From: DATFQI01 sp963816955
GTDB taxonomy: Bacteria > Actinomycetota > Thermoleophilia > Solirubrobacterales > Solirubrobacteraceae
Length of the DNA stretch: 64,000 nt
Direction: 5' to 3'
NCBI GenBank assembly: GCA_963816955.1
Contig: CAWFME010000004.1
Span: 682,001-746,000 of the forward strand
Position numbers and translations under genes: made by a program. Below are positions 16,013 through 23,447 of the stretch, in pieces (within the stretch, counting starts at the first letter, position 1; every line of letters starts with the position of its first letter). The notes beneath the pieces are model-generated. The model had not been told where the DNA came from. It worked only from the letters and a program-made list of their open reading frames with translations, and made no database searches.

Positions 16013-16927
16013 CTACGACGTGACCCAGGGGGGCACGCGGGCACTGCTGATCGGCCGCGCGGCCGTCGTGGCGACGAGCTGCCCGATGCGGTCGGCGATC
16101 GCGCTCGCCTGGTCTTCTTGGAGGAAGTGCTTGCCCGGGACGCGGTGGATCGCGTCCAGGCCGGCGGCCCGCCGGGCCTGCTCGCCGTGGACGCCGAGTT
16201 TGAGCGCCGGGTCGTGCTCGCCCCAGACGATCTGGACGGGATACGGGACGTCGCGCAGGGCCGATGCGTACAGCGCGCGCTTGGCGGGTGTGCGCTCGAA
16301 GCCGCGCATGATGCGCAGGAACGCGGTGCCGCCATCGTCGCGTCGCAGCAGGTCCACGTAGGCGTCGAGCTCGTCGCCGGAGACGGCGCGCATGTCGCCG
16401 ATCCCCTGCACGCGCATGAGGGCGCGGAACGCGGGCTTGGTGAGCGCGCGGAGGTACAGCTCCCCGACGCCTCGGCGGGCGAAGGGCTCCATCGACCACG
16501 GGCGCTTGAACCGGTCGACCTCGACGATCGTGTTGAGCAGGGTCAGTGAGGCGATGCGGTCGGGAGCCGCGGCGGCGAGCTCGAAGCCGACGGGGCCGCC
16601 GACGTCGTGCACGACGAGATGGAACCGCTCGAGGCCGAGCGAGTCCGCGGCTGCGTGGCAGAAGCGCCCCAGGCCCGTCCAGCTGTAGTCGAACCCGCCT
16701 CGGCGCTCGGCGAGGCCGAGGCCCGGCAGGTCCCACGCGATGCCCCGCAGGCCGCGCGCGGCGAGCTCGCGCAGCACCTTGCGATAGAGGAACGAGGAGG
16801 TCGGCACGCCGTGCAGGCACACGACCGGGTCGCCCTCGCCGTGCTCGCGGACGAAGCTGCGTACACCTGCGGCCGTGAACTCACGGCCCGCGCGGCGGTG
16901 CTCCTCGATCACGGCCGCGGCGCTCAT
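16013..16927 (-). CDS. Alpha/beta hydrolase, haloalkane-dehalogenase-like
   Basis: 304 aa. Oxyanion segment HGVPTSSFLYRKV (residues 39-51), nucleophile elbow VVHDVGGPVG with D108, a cap, then GEHDPAL and GKHFLQED with the catalytic His. An Asp nucleophile in HDxGG points to dehalogenase or epoxide-hydrolase chemistry rather than a serine esterase. It starts 5 bases after the DoxX gene ends, as last gene of a minus-strand run. Substrate unknown. Confidence 0.85.
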   Translation of the reverse strand: MSAAAVIEEHRRAGREFTAAGVRSFVREHGEGDPVVCLHGVPTSSFLYRKVLRELAARGLRGIAWDLPGLGLAERRGGFDYSWTGLGRFCHAAADSLGLERFHLVVHDVGGPVGFELAAAAPDRIASLTLLNTIVEVDRFKRPWSMEPFARRGVGELYLRALTKPAFRALMRVQGIGDMRAVSGDELDAYVDLLRRDDGGTAFLRIMRGFERTPAKRALYASALRDVPYPVQIVWGEHDPALKLGVHGEQARRAAGLDAIHRVPGKHFLQEDQASAIADRIGQLVATTAARPISSARVPPWVTS

Positions 16928-16931
16928 CGGG

Positions 16932-17495
16932 TCAGGATGGCCAGCGGGTGCGAGGCCGGTTGCGGGCGAGGCGTCCGTCGAGTCCCCACACGAGTCCGGC
17001 GGGCACGAGGGCGAGGATCAGTGGCGGGACCCATTCATGAGGTTGCTCGAAGGCGAAGCGTCCGCTGGAGAAGTACAGGAGCTGGAGGCCGAAGTGCTGG
17101 AGGAAGACGATCAGCGCGACGCCGCGCGAGAAGAGACCGACGAGCAGCAGCGCGCCGGTGCCGAGCTCGGTGAAGGTCACGAGCCACTGCATGACGTCGT
17201 AGTTGGGCAGCACGAAGTCCTCGACGATGCCCGGGATGAGCGGCAGGTCGTTGCGGCCGGCCTCGGTGGCGAGGATCCCGCGCGCCTCGGGGCGGTCGAC
17301 GAGGGTGCCGAGGTAGGGGCCGACGTCGATCTCGCGGAAGGAGAGGAGCTTCGCGAGCCCGTTGGAGAAGGCGATCAGGCCGACGAAGATCCGCAGCGCC
17401 GCGAGCCCCCGCGCGAGCACGCGCGGGTCGGTGTGCGCCGCCGGTCCTGCCTCGTCGTGGGGTCGGCGCCCGGACCGGGCGCCCCTGGAGCTCAT
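16932..17495 (-). CDS. DoxX-type membrane protein (rSAM operon)
   Basis: 187 aa. Four hydrophobic segments (LRIFVGLIAFSNGLAKLL, WLVTFTELGTGALLLVGL, ALIVFLQHFGLQLLYF, ILALVPAGLVWGL) match DoxX/DoxD-like integral membrane proteins. Its ATG overlaps the radical SAM stop (TGATG). In this operon it may anchor or feed a redox step between the radical SAM enzyme and the hydrolase; that is inference from order only. Confidence 0.82.
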   Translation of the reverse strand: MSSRGARSGRRPHDEAGPAAHTDPRVLARGLAALRIFVGLIAFSNGLAKLLSFREIDVGPYLGTLVDRPEARGILATEAGRNDLPLIPGIVEDFVLPNYDVMQWLVTFTELGTGALLLVGLFSRGVALIVFLQHFGLQLLYFSSGRFAFEQPHEWVPPLILALVPAGLVWGLDGRLARNRPRTRWPS

Positions 17496-18331
17496 CAGCG
17501 GATCCCCAGTCGGGAGTCGCGTCCTCCCTCACGGGGCGCTGCGATGCGCGCCAGCGCGTCGGCGGGGACCGCGAGCGGGGCGGTGGTGCGGGTGACGAGC
17601 AGGTCGGTGTCCACGCGCCCGCCGTGCACGGTCGGGCCGAACGGGCTGGCGAAGGCGCCGTCCGCGGTGAGCGTCAGCTCGGGTTCGAGGTCCTCGAAGC
17701 CGGCCGTCAGGCCGAGCTGGTTGGAGGCGGCGCGTCCGCGGCGGACGATCGGGCGCACGACGTGGTCCTCGTCGCTGACGCCGAGCGAGCGGTGCAGCGC
17801 GCAGAGCCGCTTGCGCTCGTCGGGGTCGACGGCGGCGGGATCCTCCAGCGTGGTGGCGATCCGGACGCCGATCCCGCGGGCGATCAACTCGGGTATCGCG
17901 GCGACGACCTTGGCGAAGTTCTTCGGCCCGCGCATCTCGTCGTTGGGGTCCGGGTCCGGGTGGTCGAGCGAGATCTGGACCTTGACCGGCAGGCCCGAGA
18001 GCCGTTCGAGCGCGGCGAGGCGGCGGCCGGTGAAGAGCGTGCCGTTGGACAGCACGACGACGGGCAAGATCGCTGCGAGCTCGGCGATCAGCTCCGGCAT
18101 GTGATCGAGTAGGAACGGCTCACCGCCGGTCACCCCGAGCGCCGTGAAGCCCAGCTCCCGGGCCTCGTGCGCGCGGGCGGCCATCGTCTCGGGCGTGAGC
18201 AGCCGCCGCTCCACGCCCGGCGCGGACTCGGTCAGGCAGTAGGTGCACTGCAGGTTGCAGTGGTAGTTGGCGTACATCCACAGCCGGTCGCTGATCCGGC
18301 CCTCCTGGATCGCGTCGGCCGTCGCGCTCAT
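17495..18331 (-). CDS. Radical SAM protein without SPASM domain
   Basis: 278 aa from ATG 18331, overlapping the AhpD-like gene by ATGA. The [4Fe-4S] motif C25-x3-C29-x2-C32 lies in NYHCNLQCTYCLTES, followed by TALGVTGGEPFLL (the GGE SAM-binding motif). No cysteine cluster typical of a SPASM domain follows, and the protein is short. It therefore resembles small rSAM proteins of unassigned function rather than MftC. Requires an anaerobically assembled cluster or protection from oxygen. Confidence 0.88.
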   Translation of the reverse strand: MSATADAIQEGRISDRLWMYANYHCNLQCTYCLTESAPGVERRLLTPETMAARAHEARELGFTALGVTGGEPFLLDHMPELIAELAAILPVVVLSNGTLFTGRRLAALERLSGLPVKVQISLDHPDPDPNDEMRGPKNFAKVVAAIPELIARGIGVRIATTLEDPAAVDPDERKRLCALHRSLGVSDEDHVVRPIVRRGRAASNQLGLTAGFEDLEPELTLTADGAFASPFGPTVHGGRVDTDLLVTRTTAPLAVPADALARIAAPREGGRDSRLGIR

Positions 18332-18882
18332 CGCAGCCCCTCGGCTTCCAGGCGACGTAACGTGTCCGGGCTCGTCGGCAGGGCGAGGGCGCTGCAGTAG
18401 CGGTTGAGCATCAGAGTCGCGGCGCACAGCAGCGTCAGCTCGACGATCTCCGCCTCCGACCAGTGCTCTCGGAGCGCCTCGCCGAGATCGCCGGCGACGG
18501 CGCCGTGACCGAGGGCGACCGCGTCGACCCATGCCAGCAGCGCCCGCTCGGCATCGCCGGCGAAGACCGTCTCGCTCGGCGCGGCGGCGCGCAGCGCTCG
18601 GATCTCCGCGGCGGTGACGTCGTGGTCGAGCGCGACGGCCGAGTGCGTCTGCACGCAATACCGGCACTCGAGCAGCGCGGACGTCCGCACGATCACCATC
18701 TCCTTCGTGCGGCCGTCGATCGCGGACGGGCCGAGCACGACCGATACGAACGGCAGCGTCACATCGAGCGCCTCCGGAACGTGCGCCAGCGAGGTCACGA
18801 TCGGGCTCGTGCCGGCGTCGCGGTAGTACGGCGCGGCGAGCAGCGGCGCCTGGTCGCGATCCACGGCCGAGACGAGACTCAT
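18328..18882 (-). CDS. Carboxymuconolactone decarboxylase/AhpD-like protein
   Basis: 184 aa from ATG 18882. The AhpD-type site E72-C73-x2-C76-x3-H80 in LLECRYCVQTHSAVA gives two redox cysteines and the proton-relay histidine. AhpD reduces peroxiredoxin-type partners with lipoamide; related members act as thiol peroxidases. It lies between the OsmC-like gene and the radical SAM gene, a placement that suggests peroxide or thiol chemistry. A 7-bp hairpin (18958-18982) lies in the 144-base gap to OsmC. Confidence 0.87.
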   Translation of the reverse strand: MSLVSAVDRDQAPLLAAPYYRDAGTSPIVTSLAHVPEALDVTLPFVSVVLGPSAIDGRTKEMVIVRTSALLECRYCVQTHSAVALDHDVTAAEIRALRAAAPSETVFAGDAERALLAWVDAVALGHGAVAGDLGEALREHWSEAEIVELTLLCAATLMLNRYCSALALPTSPDTLRRLEAEGLR

Positions 18883-19026
18883 CGACCTGGGCGGGCCGCG
18901 AAGTACGGCGTCTTGAGTGGCAACGGAATCACCTTCGACTTCATTCGACCACGCCTCGAGCCGACCGCCAAACGATCGGCTCGCCGCGGACCCAGGTTGG
19001 CACATCCACGCTGGCCCACGGGCCGG

Positions 19027-19494
19027 TCATAAGGTCAGGTCGAGCATGGTCTCGATCTCGATCGCGCCTTCGAGGCTGCGCGCGACCGGACACGCGCGAG
19101 CGTGCACACCGAGCACACGCTTCGCGGTGTCGTGGTGCTCCTCGGGCAGCGCGATCCGGTAGGTGACGGTAATGCGCCGGATCACCAGGACGCCGTCGAC
19201 GTTTTCGACCTCGCCGACCGCCTCGGCCTCGAAGCGCTCCGGATCGACTTCGACTCGGCGCGCCTCCAGCGCGCCCGCGTACGTGCCCGCCAGTCAGCCG
19301 CCGGCCGCGGCCACCACGTAGTCCAGCGTCGTGGCGTGCGGTGCAACGGCGCCGGGCTCGACACCGTAGTGCTCGGCCACCTCATCGTGGACGCCGAAAG
19401 CGACGGGCTGCTCCTCGGCGGGAAGATAAGCGAGCCTTTGAGGGCCGCCCTGGCGGGTGATCCGGACGCGCGCCACGTAAGCGGGAGCAGCCAT
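19027..19494 (-). CDS. OsmC-like protein with in-frame TGA at the peroxidatic cysteine (candidate selenoprotein)
   Basis: ATG 19494 starts 155 codons of uninterrupted OsmC homology except for TGA at 19296-19294 (codon 67). Before it: ATTLDYVVAAAGG; after it: LAGTYAGALEARR, and further on the second conserved cysteine in ACPVARSLEGAIEIE (C135). In OsmC/Ohr proteins the residue at the TGA is the peroxidatic Cys. The frame is intact on both sides, so either UGA is read as selenocysteine or a single TGC-to-TGA change has just killed the gene. A SECIS-like hairpin follows at the right distance. Confidence 0.7.
19257..19275 (-). promoter_or_regulatory. SECIS-like hairpin downstream of the OsmC TGA
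   Basis: On the mRNA, GGCGCGC pairs perfectly with GCGCGCC around the loop UGGAG. The stem begins 18 bases and the loop 25 bases after the UGA, within the spacing known for bacterial SECIS elements, and the small loop offers an early G. GC-rich coding sequence can form such stems by chance, so this is supportive rather than conclusive. Confidence 0.45.
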
Positions 19495-19588
19495 ACGGAC
19501 TCAGTACCCACCCGGGCAGCCGGCGCAACGTGTGAGCCGACTGCCCGGTGACCCTCCTCGCACCGCGGCGCGAGAAGCGCGCGAGCGG

Positions 19589-20257
19589 CTACGCGGTGTT
19601 GACCGTGATCTTCGCGACGCCGACCACGAGGCCGCCCTCGAGGGCGTCGACGCCGAAGGTGTCGTTGAGCAGCTGGGCCGACTCCTCCTTGAACTTGACG
19701 GTCGTGCCCTCGAGCACGGCGGTGCCGTCGTCCTTGGCCTCGAGCGGCTTCAGGGTGCGGCCGTCGAGGAAGAACAGCGGCGCGCTGGCGGCGGCTTCCT
19801 TGCCGTCGACGGTGACCTTGCCGGTCAGCACCGAGCCGCCGGGATCGACGACGAAGTCGGTCAGCCGGACGGTCTTGCCGCCGCCCTTGAGCTGCAGGCC
19901 CGAGCCGTCGTGGTCGATCTCGCCCTGCACGTAGGGGGAGACGGAGCCGGGCTTGAAGTACTTCACGTTGCCGCCCGTGATCGGGAAGCTGGCCACGCCG
20001 GACTCCGAGATCGACGCGTCGCCGGTGGGGCTCGGGGTGAGCTTGAGCTGGGTCAGCGCGTCGACGAAGCCGGCGTCGAGCGTGACCGCGGTCGACTTGC
20101 CCGTGAGCTGGTCGACTTGGGCGACGGGCTCGGGAGCCTGGCTCTGACTCGACGAGCCGGAGCTGGAGCCGCTCGAGCTCCCGTTGCTGCCGCAGGCCGC
20201 GGCCCCGAGCGAAAGAGCGGCGGTGGTGGCCAGGACGGCCGGGGTACGAAGGTTCAT
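19589..20257 (-). CDS. Ser-rich lipoprotein, unknown (copy 1)
   Basis: 222 aa from ATG 20257 (AAGGAGA upstream). Signal peptide with lipobox SLGAAAC, then a Gly/Ser linker and a beta-rich domain (VAQVDQLTGKSTAVTLDAGF..., LTDFVVDPGGSVLTGKVTVDGK, FFLDGRTLKPL). Nearly the same protein is encoded at 53659-54327. The beta-rich domain vaguely recalls HtaA-type surface domains, but I do not assign it. Probably an exported, membrane-anchored surface protein. Confidence 0.82.
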   Translation of the reverse strand: MNLRTPAVLATTAALSLGAAACGSNGSSSGSSSGSSSQSQAPEPVAQVDQLTGKSTAVTLDAGFVDALTQLKLTPSPTGDASISESGVASFPITGGNVKYFKPGSVSPYVQGEIDHDGSGLQLKGGGKTVRLTDFVVDPGGSVLTGKVTVDGKEAAASAPLFFLDGRTLKPLEAKDDGTAVLEGTTVKFKEESAQLLNDTFGVDALEGGLVVGVAKITVNTA

Positions 20258-20471
20258 CGTTGGTGTCTCCTTGGGTTCGGGTTTCACCAGTGGTTGCGCA
20301 CCACCCCGATCACGCGGATGCCTTCTGTGGTGGCCCCGTCGCAACGCTGACGTGCAGTCATCCGATACGCGAGCCGGTGCGAAGGGGTCCCTCGGGCTCG
20401 GAAGATCAGCGCAGCGAGCCGGATGCTCCCCGGGAGCCCGGCCCTCCGCGTGAGGACGCGTTCGACGGTGC

Positions 20472-20499
20472 CCCGAGGTCGGTCCGGGCCGACCTCGGG
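20472..20499. terminator. Perfect 11-bp hairpin
   Basis: CCCGAGGTCGG and CCGACCTCGGG pair across TCCGGG, between the sigma remnant and the lipoprotein gene. It may act as a transcription terminator upstream of the lipoprotein or as a leader structure; no T-run follows. Confidence 0.5.
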
Positions 20500-20640
20500 C
20501 GGCGAGCTTGCTCAGGGCGAGGCGCAGGCGGCCCTTGACCGTTCCGAGTGGGATACCGAGCCGCTCCGCGATCTCGGTCTGGGTGAGGCCGGCGAAGGAG
20601 CTGAGCTCGATCGCTTCACGCTGGGATTCGCAGGGGCCCC
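20500..20640 (-). pseudogene. ECF sigma factor region 4 remnant
   Basis: The minus strand encodes CESQREAIELSSFAGLTQTE then IAERLGIPLGTVKGRLRLAL, an unmistakable sigma-70 region 4 helix-turn-helix. No region 2 or start codon survives; just upstream lies the SRPBCC gene's end. The frame runs on without a stop into the leader of the lipoprotein gene. A deletion has removed most of an ECF sigma gene. Confidence 0.72.
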
Positions 20641-20683
20641 TCGCTGCCGCGGCGCTCGCTCAGATCGAGCTTCGCGCCGCATC

Positions 20684-21250
20684 TCAGCCGGCCTGACGCT
20701 CCGCGCGGCTCGTCCCGGCGCGTCGTTCGGCCTCAGCTTGAATCGAATCGAGCGACTTCGCCACGGCTCGCTCCCACGGCGCAGCGACGCGGTCTCCCCA
20801 CCACTGGCCGAGGGCCCATCCGTCGGTGCCGAGCTCGCCGCTGTAGACGAACCTCGTGCCCTCGTCGATCGGGTCGAGCGTGTACGTCTCGGTTACGTGC
20901 GGGACGGGTCCTCGCAGCAGCCGGAAGGTGATGCGGTGCGGACGCTCGAAGCGGACCGTCTCGACCGTGGTGGTCGTCAGCCGTCCGGTGGTCGTCAGGT
21001 GGGCGGCGAGGGCCATGTCGCTGCTGCGCTCCCAAACGCGCAGCTTGTCGTGTAAGGCGCGCGGAGTGCGTCCGAGATAGGGGGCGGCGATGACGTCGAA
21101 GATCGTCTCGGGCGGTGCGGCGATCGAGCGCTCGATCGGTCCGAGCGGGCGAACCCGCCGGCCGATCCCGAGGTCGATCGTGACCGCGCCCCGGACGACG
21201 AGCCGGTAGACGCCGGCGGCCCCGGCGAGCATGCCGAGGGTGGCTCGCAT
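20684..21250 (-). CDS. SRPBCC-family protein
   Basis: 188 aa. After an N-terminal hydrophobic stretch (GMLAGAAGVYRLVV) comes an SRPBCC fold: RSIAAPPETIFDVIAAPYLG, RLTTTTVETVRFERPHRITFRL, HVTETYTLDPIDEGTRFVYSG and a C-terminal helix. Such START-like domains bind hydrophobic ligands. The stop abuts the sigma remnant. Confidence 0.78.
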   Translation of the reverse strand: MRATLGMLAGAAGVYRLVVRGAVTIDLGIGRRVRPLGPIERSIAAPPETIFDVIAAPYLGRTPRALHDKLRVWERSSDMALAAHLTTTGRLTTTTVETVRFERPHRITFRLLRGPVPHVTETYTLDPIDEGTRFVYSGELGTDGWALGQWWGDRVAAPWERAVAKSLDSIQAEAERRAGTSRAERQAG

Positions 21251-21289
21251 AGCGACAGAGTACGCGGCCGGCGCTCGCGATCTGGGACG

Positions 21290-21529
21290 ATGCGCGCGAT
21301 GGGAACGGGCGGGCAGAAGGCTGGGTGGATCGCCGCCAGGCGCTACAGCCCGCGAACGCTGACCGAAGGCGAGCGCTGGACCGCTGAGGTTTTGGAGCAG
21401 CTGCGGCGGCGGCGATACCGGCCTGCGGCATGGCTTGCCTTCCTCGCCCGCTCGCTCGAGCGGTCGCGGGCGTCGCGGTCGTCGCTCACCCTTCTCGTCC
21501 CACGGCTGCGTGATCGATGCGTCGGGTGA
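21290..21529 (+). CDS. Small basic hypothetical protein (79 aa)
   Basis: Diverges from the SRPBCC gene. The sequence TEGERWTAEVLEQLRRRRYRPAAWLAFLARSLERSRASR has the amphipathic, Arg-rich pattern of short actinobacterial proteins, but I cannot name a family. ATG 21290 and 21299 are both possible. Confidence 0.45.
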   Translation: MRAMGTGGQKAGWIAARRYSPRTLTEGERWTAEVLEQLRRRRYRPAAWLAFLARSLERSRASRSSLTLLVPRLRDRCVG

Positions 21530-21676
21530 CCGATGCCTGGCGGGGAGATGTCTCGACGCGCCGGTGCGTTATGCTCGGTCGCGGAGTGCCGGGAAGCCTG
21601 GTCGGCGACACATCTCATCGACCCTGATCGCTTCCCCTGATGCCCTCACCAGCCTCATCCCTGCCGACCCGTCCGG

Positions 21677-22936
21677 GTGCGTGACGTGACGCTCGCGGTG
21701 ATCATCTTCGTGGTCGCGTTGGCGCTGATCGCGACCGAGCGGGTGGATCGCACGAAGGTCGCGCTGCTGGGCGCCGTTCTGGTGCTGCTGACGCAGACGA
21801 TCGATCAGGAGCACGCGATCGAGGCGATCGACTGGAACACGCTCGGGCTGCTGGTGGGGATGATGATCGTGGTCCGGGTGACGGAGCCGACCGGCGCCTA
21901 CACGTGGGTGGCGATCCGGGCGGGGCAGATCTCAAAGGGGCGGCCGTTCGCGGTCGTGCTGGCGCTGGCGGTGACGACGGCGGTGCTGTCGGCTTTCCTG
22001 GACAACCTCACGACGGTGCTGCTGATGGTGCCGATCACGTTCCTGCTGGCCGACGCCCTCGACGTGGATCCGATCCCGCTGGTGATCATCGAGATCCTGG
22101 TCTCGAACATCGGCGGGACGGCGACGCTGATCGGCGACCCGCCGAACATCATGATCGCCGGTGCGACGGGCCTGACGTTCGTGGAGTTCATCGTCAACCT
22201 CGCGCCGGTGGCGATCGTCACGTTCGCGATCGTCACGGCAGGGCTGTACCTGGTGTACCGCTCGCGCCTGCAGATCTCCCCGGAGGCCCGGGACAGGGTG
22301 ATGGAGCTCGACGCGGCCGACTCGATCGAGGACGCTCGCGAGCTGAAGCGGACGGTACCCATCCTCGTGGCCACGATCTTGTTGTTCTTCGCCCACCAGG
22401 CCTTGCACCTCGAGCCCGCGACGGTCGCGCTGGCGGGCGCGGCGGTGATGCTGCTGGTCTCGACGCAGAAGGTCGAGGAGGTGCTCGCCGGGCTGGAGTG
22501 GCCGACGCTGTTCTTCTTCGTCGGGCTGTTCGTGATGGTGGGGGCGCTGGAGGAGACGGGCGCGATCGACGAGGTCGCCAACGGCATCGCCGACGTCACC
22601 GCGGGCAACCGCACGGCCGAGCTCCTCGGGATCGCGTGGGTCTCGGCCGTGGGCTCGGGGATCGTGGACAACATCCCGTTCACCGCCGCGATGATCCCGG
22701 TGGTGGAGCAGCTCGGCGGCGGGGAGGACGACAGCTACTGGTGGTCGCTGGCGCTGGGTGCCTGCTTCGGCGGCAACGCGACGCTGGTCGCCGCTGCGGC
22801 GAACGTGGCCGCTGCCGGGATGGCGGCGCGGGCGGGGCGGCCGATCGGGTTCGTCCAGTTCCTGCGGATCGGATTGCCGGTCACGTTCGTCTCCATGCTG
22901 ATCGCCACGGCCTACATCGCGATCAGGTATCTATGA
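21677..22936 (+). CDS. ArsB/NhaD-type ion transporter (copy 1)
   Basis: 419 aa from GTG 21677 with about 11 membrane helices. IT-superfamily signatures: FLDNLTTVLLMVPITFLLAD, EILVSNIGGTATLIGDPPNI and, in the second half, DNIPFTAAMIPV and LGACFGGNATLVAAAANV. Members export arsenite or exchange Na+/H+ or dicarboxylates; the substrate is not evident. Eleven bases separate it from a CBS-domain gene, and a close paralogue follows. Confidence 0.88.
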   Translation: MRDVTLAVIIFVVALALIATERVDRTKVALLGAVLVLLTQTIDQEHAIEAIDWNTLGLLVGMMIVVRVTEPTGAYTWVAIRAGQISKGRPFAVVLALAVTTAVLSAFLDNLTTVLLMVPITFLLADALDVDPIPLVIIEILVSNIGGTATLIGDPPNIMIAGATGLTFVEFIVNLAPVAIVTFAIVTAGLYLVYRSRLQISPEARDRVMELDAADSIEDARELKRTVPILVATILLFFAHQALHLEPATVALAGAAVMLLVSTQKVEEVLAGLEWPTLFFFVGLFVMVGALEETGAIDEVANGIADVTAGNRTAELLGIAWVSAVGSGIVDNIPFTAAMIPVVEQLGGGEDDSYWWSLALGACFGGNATLVAAAANVAAAGMAARAGRPIGFVQFLRIGLPVTFVSMLIATAYIAIRYL

Positions 22937-22946
22937 GGAGGTTGCC

Positions 22947-23420
22947 GTGAGTCCACGCGAAGTCAGTGAGCCGCTGATCCGGGACGCCCCGCTGCTGCGC
23001 AGCGACGAGACCGTCGTGGAGGCGACCCGAGCGCTGCTGGCGAGCGAGCTGCCGGCGCTGCCGGTCGTCGACGAGCGCGAGCGGCTGGCCGGCATCTTCG
23101 GGGAGCGCGAGTTCCTCGGCGCGGTGTTCCCCGGCTACGTGAAGGAGCTCAAGCACGCCGGGTTCGTGCGGCGCAGCCTGGATGAGGCGCTCGAGAAGCG
23201 CGACGAGTGCCGAAACGAGACGGTCGGCCGGCACATGCTCACGGAGCACGTGCACGTCGACCGGGACTTCTCCGACCTCGCCGTCGCGGAGATCTTCCTC
23301 CACCACCGCGTCCTGATCGTCCCCGTCACCGACGACGGCCGCGTGGTCGGCGTCATCACCCGAGCGGAGTTCTTCCGCTCGGTCGCGCAGCGCTTCCTCG
23401 AGAGGGGCGAAGACTCGTGA
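22947..23420 (+). CDS. Tandem CBS-domain protein
   Basis: GTG 22947 is preceded by GAGGAGG. 157 aa with two CBS motifs: RDAPLLRSDETVVEATRALLASELPALPVVDER and MLTEHVHVDRDFSDLAVAEI...LIVPVTDDGRVVGVITRAEF. CBS pairs sense adenine nucleotides and gate transporters. Sandwiched between two paralogous transporter genes, so a shared regulatory subunit is likely. Confidence 0.85.
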   Translation: MSPREVSEPLIRDAPLLRSDETVVEATRALLASELPALPVVDERERLAGIFGEREFLGAVFPGYVKELKHAGFVRRSLDEALEKRDECRNETVGRHMLTEHVHVDRDFSDLAVAEIFLHHRVLIVPVTDDGRVVGVITRAEFFRSVAQRFLERGEDS

Positions 23421-23447
23421 TCGCGCCCACCGCGGCGCCCTGAGCGC

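Noticed and set aside
6954..18331. A complete mycofactocin cluster from the MftD-like and radical SAM genes
   Set aside because: No MftA precursor, MftB or MftE/F is seen, the two genes lie 9 kb apart and the radical SAM protein has no SPASM domain.
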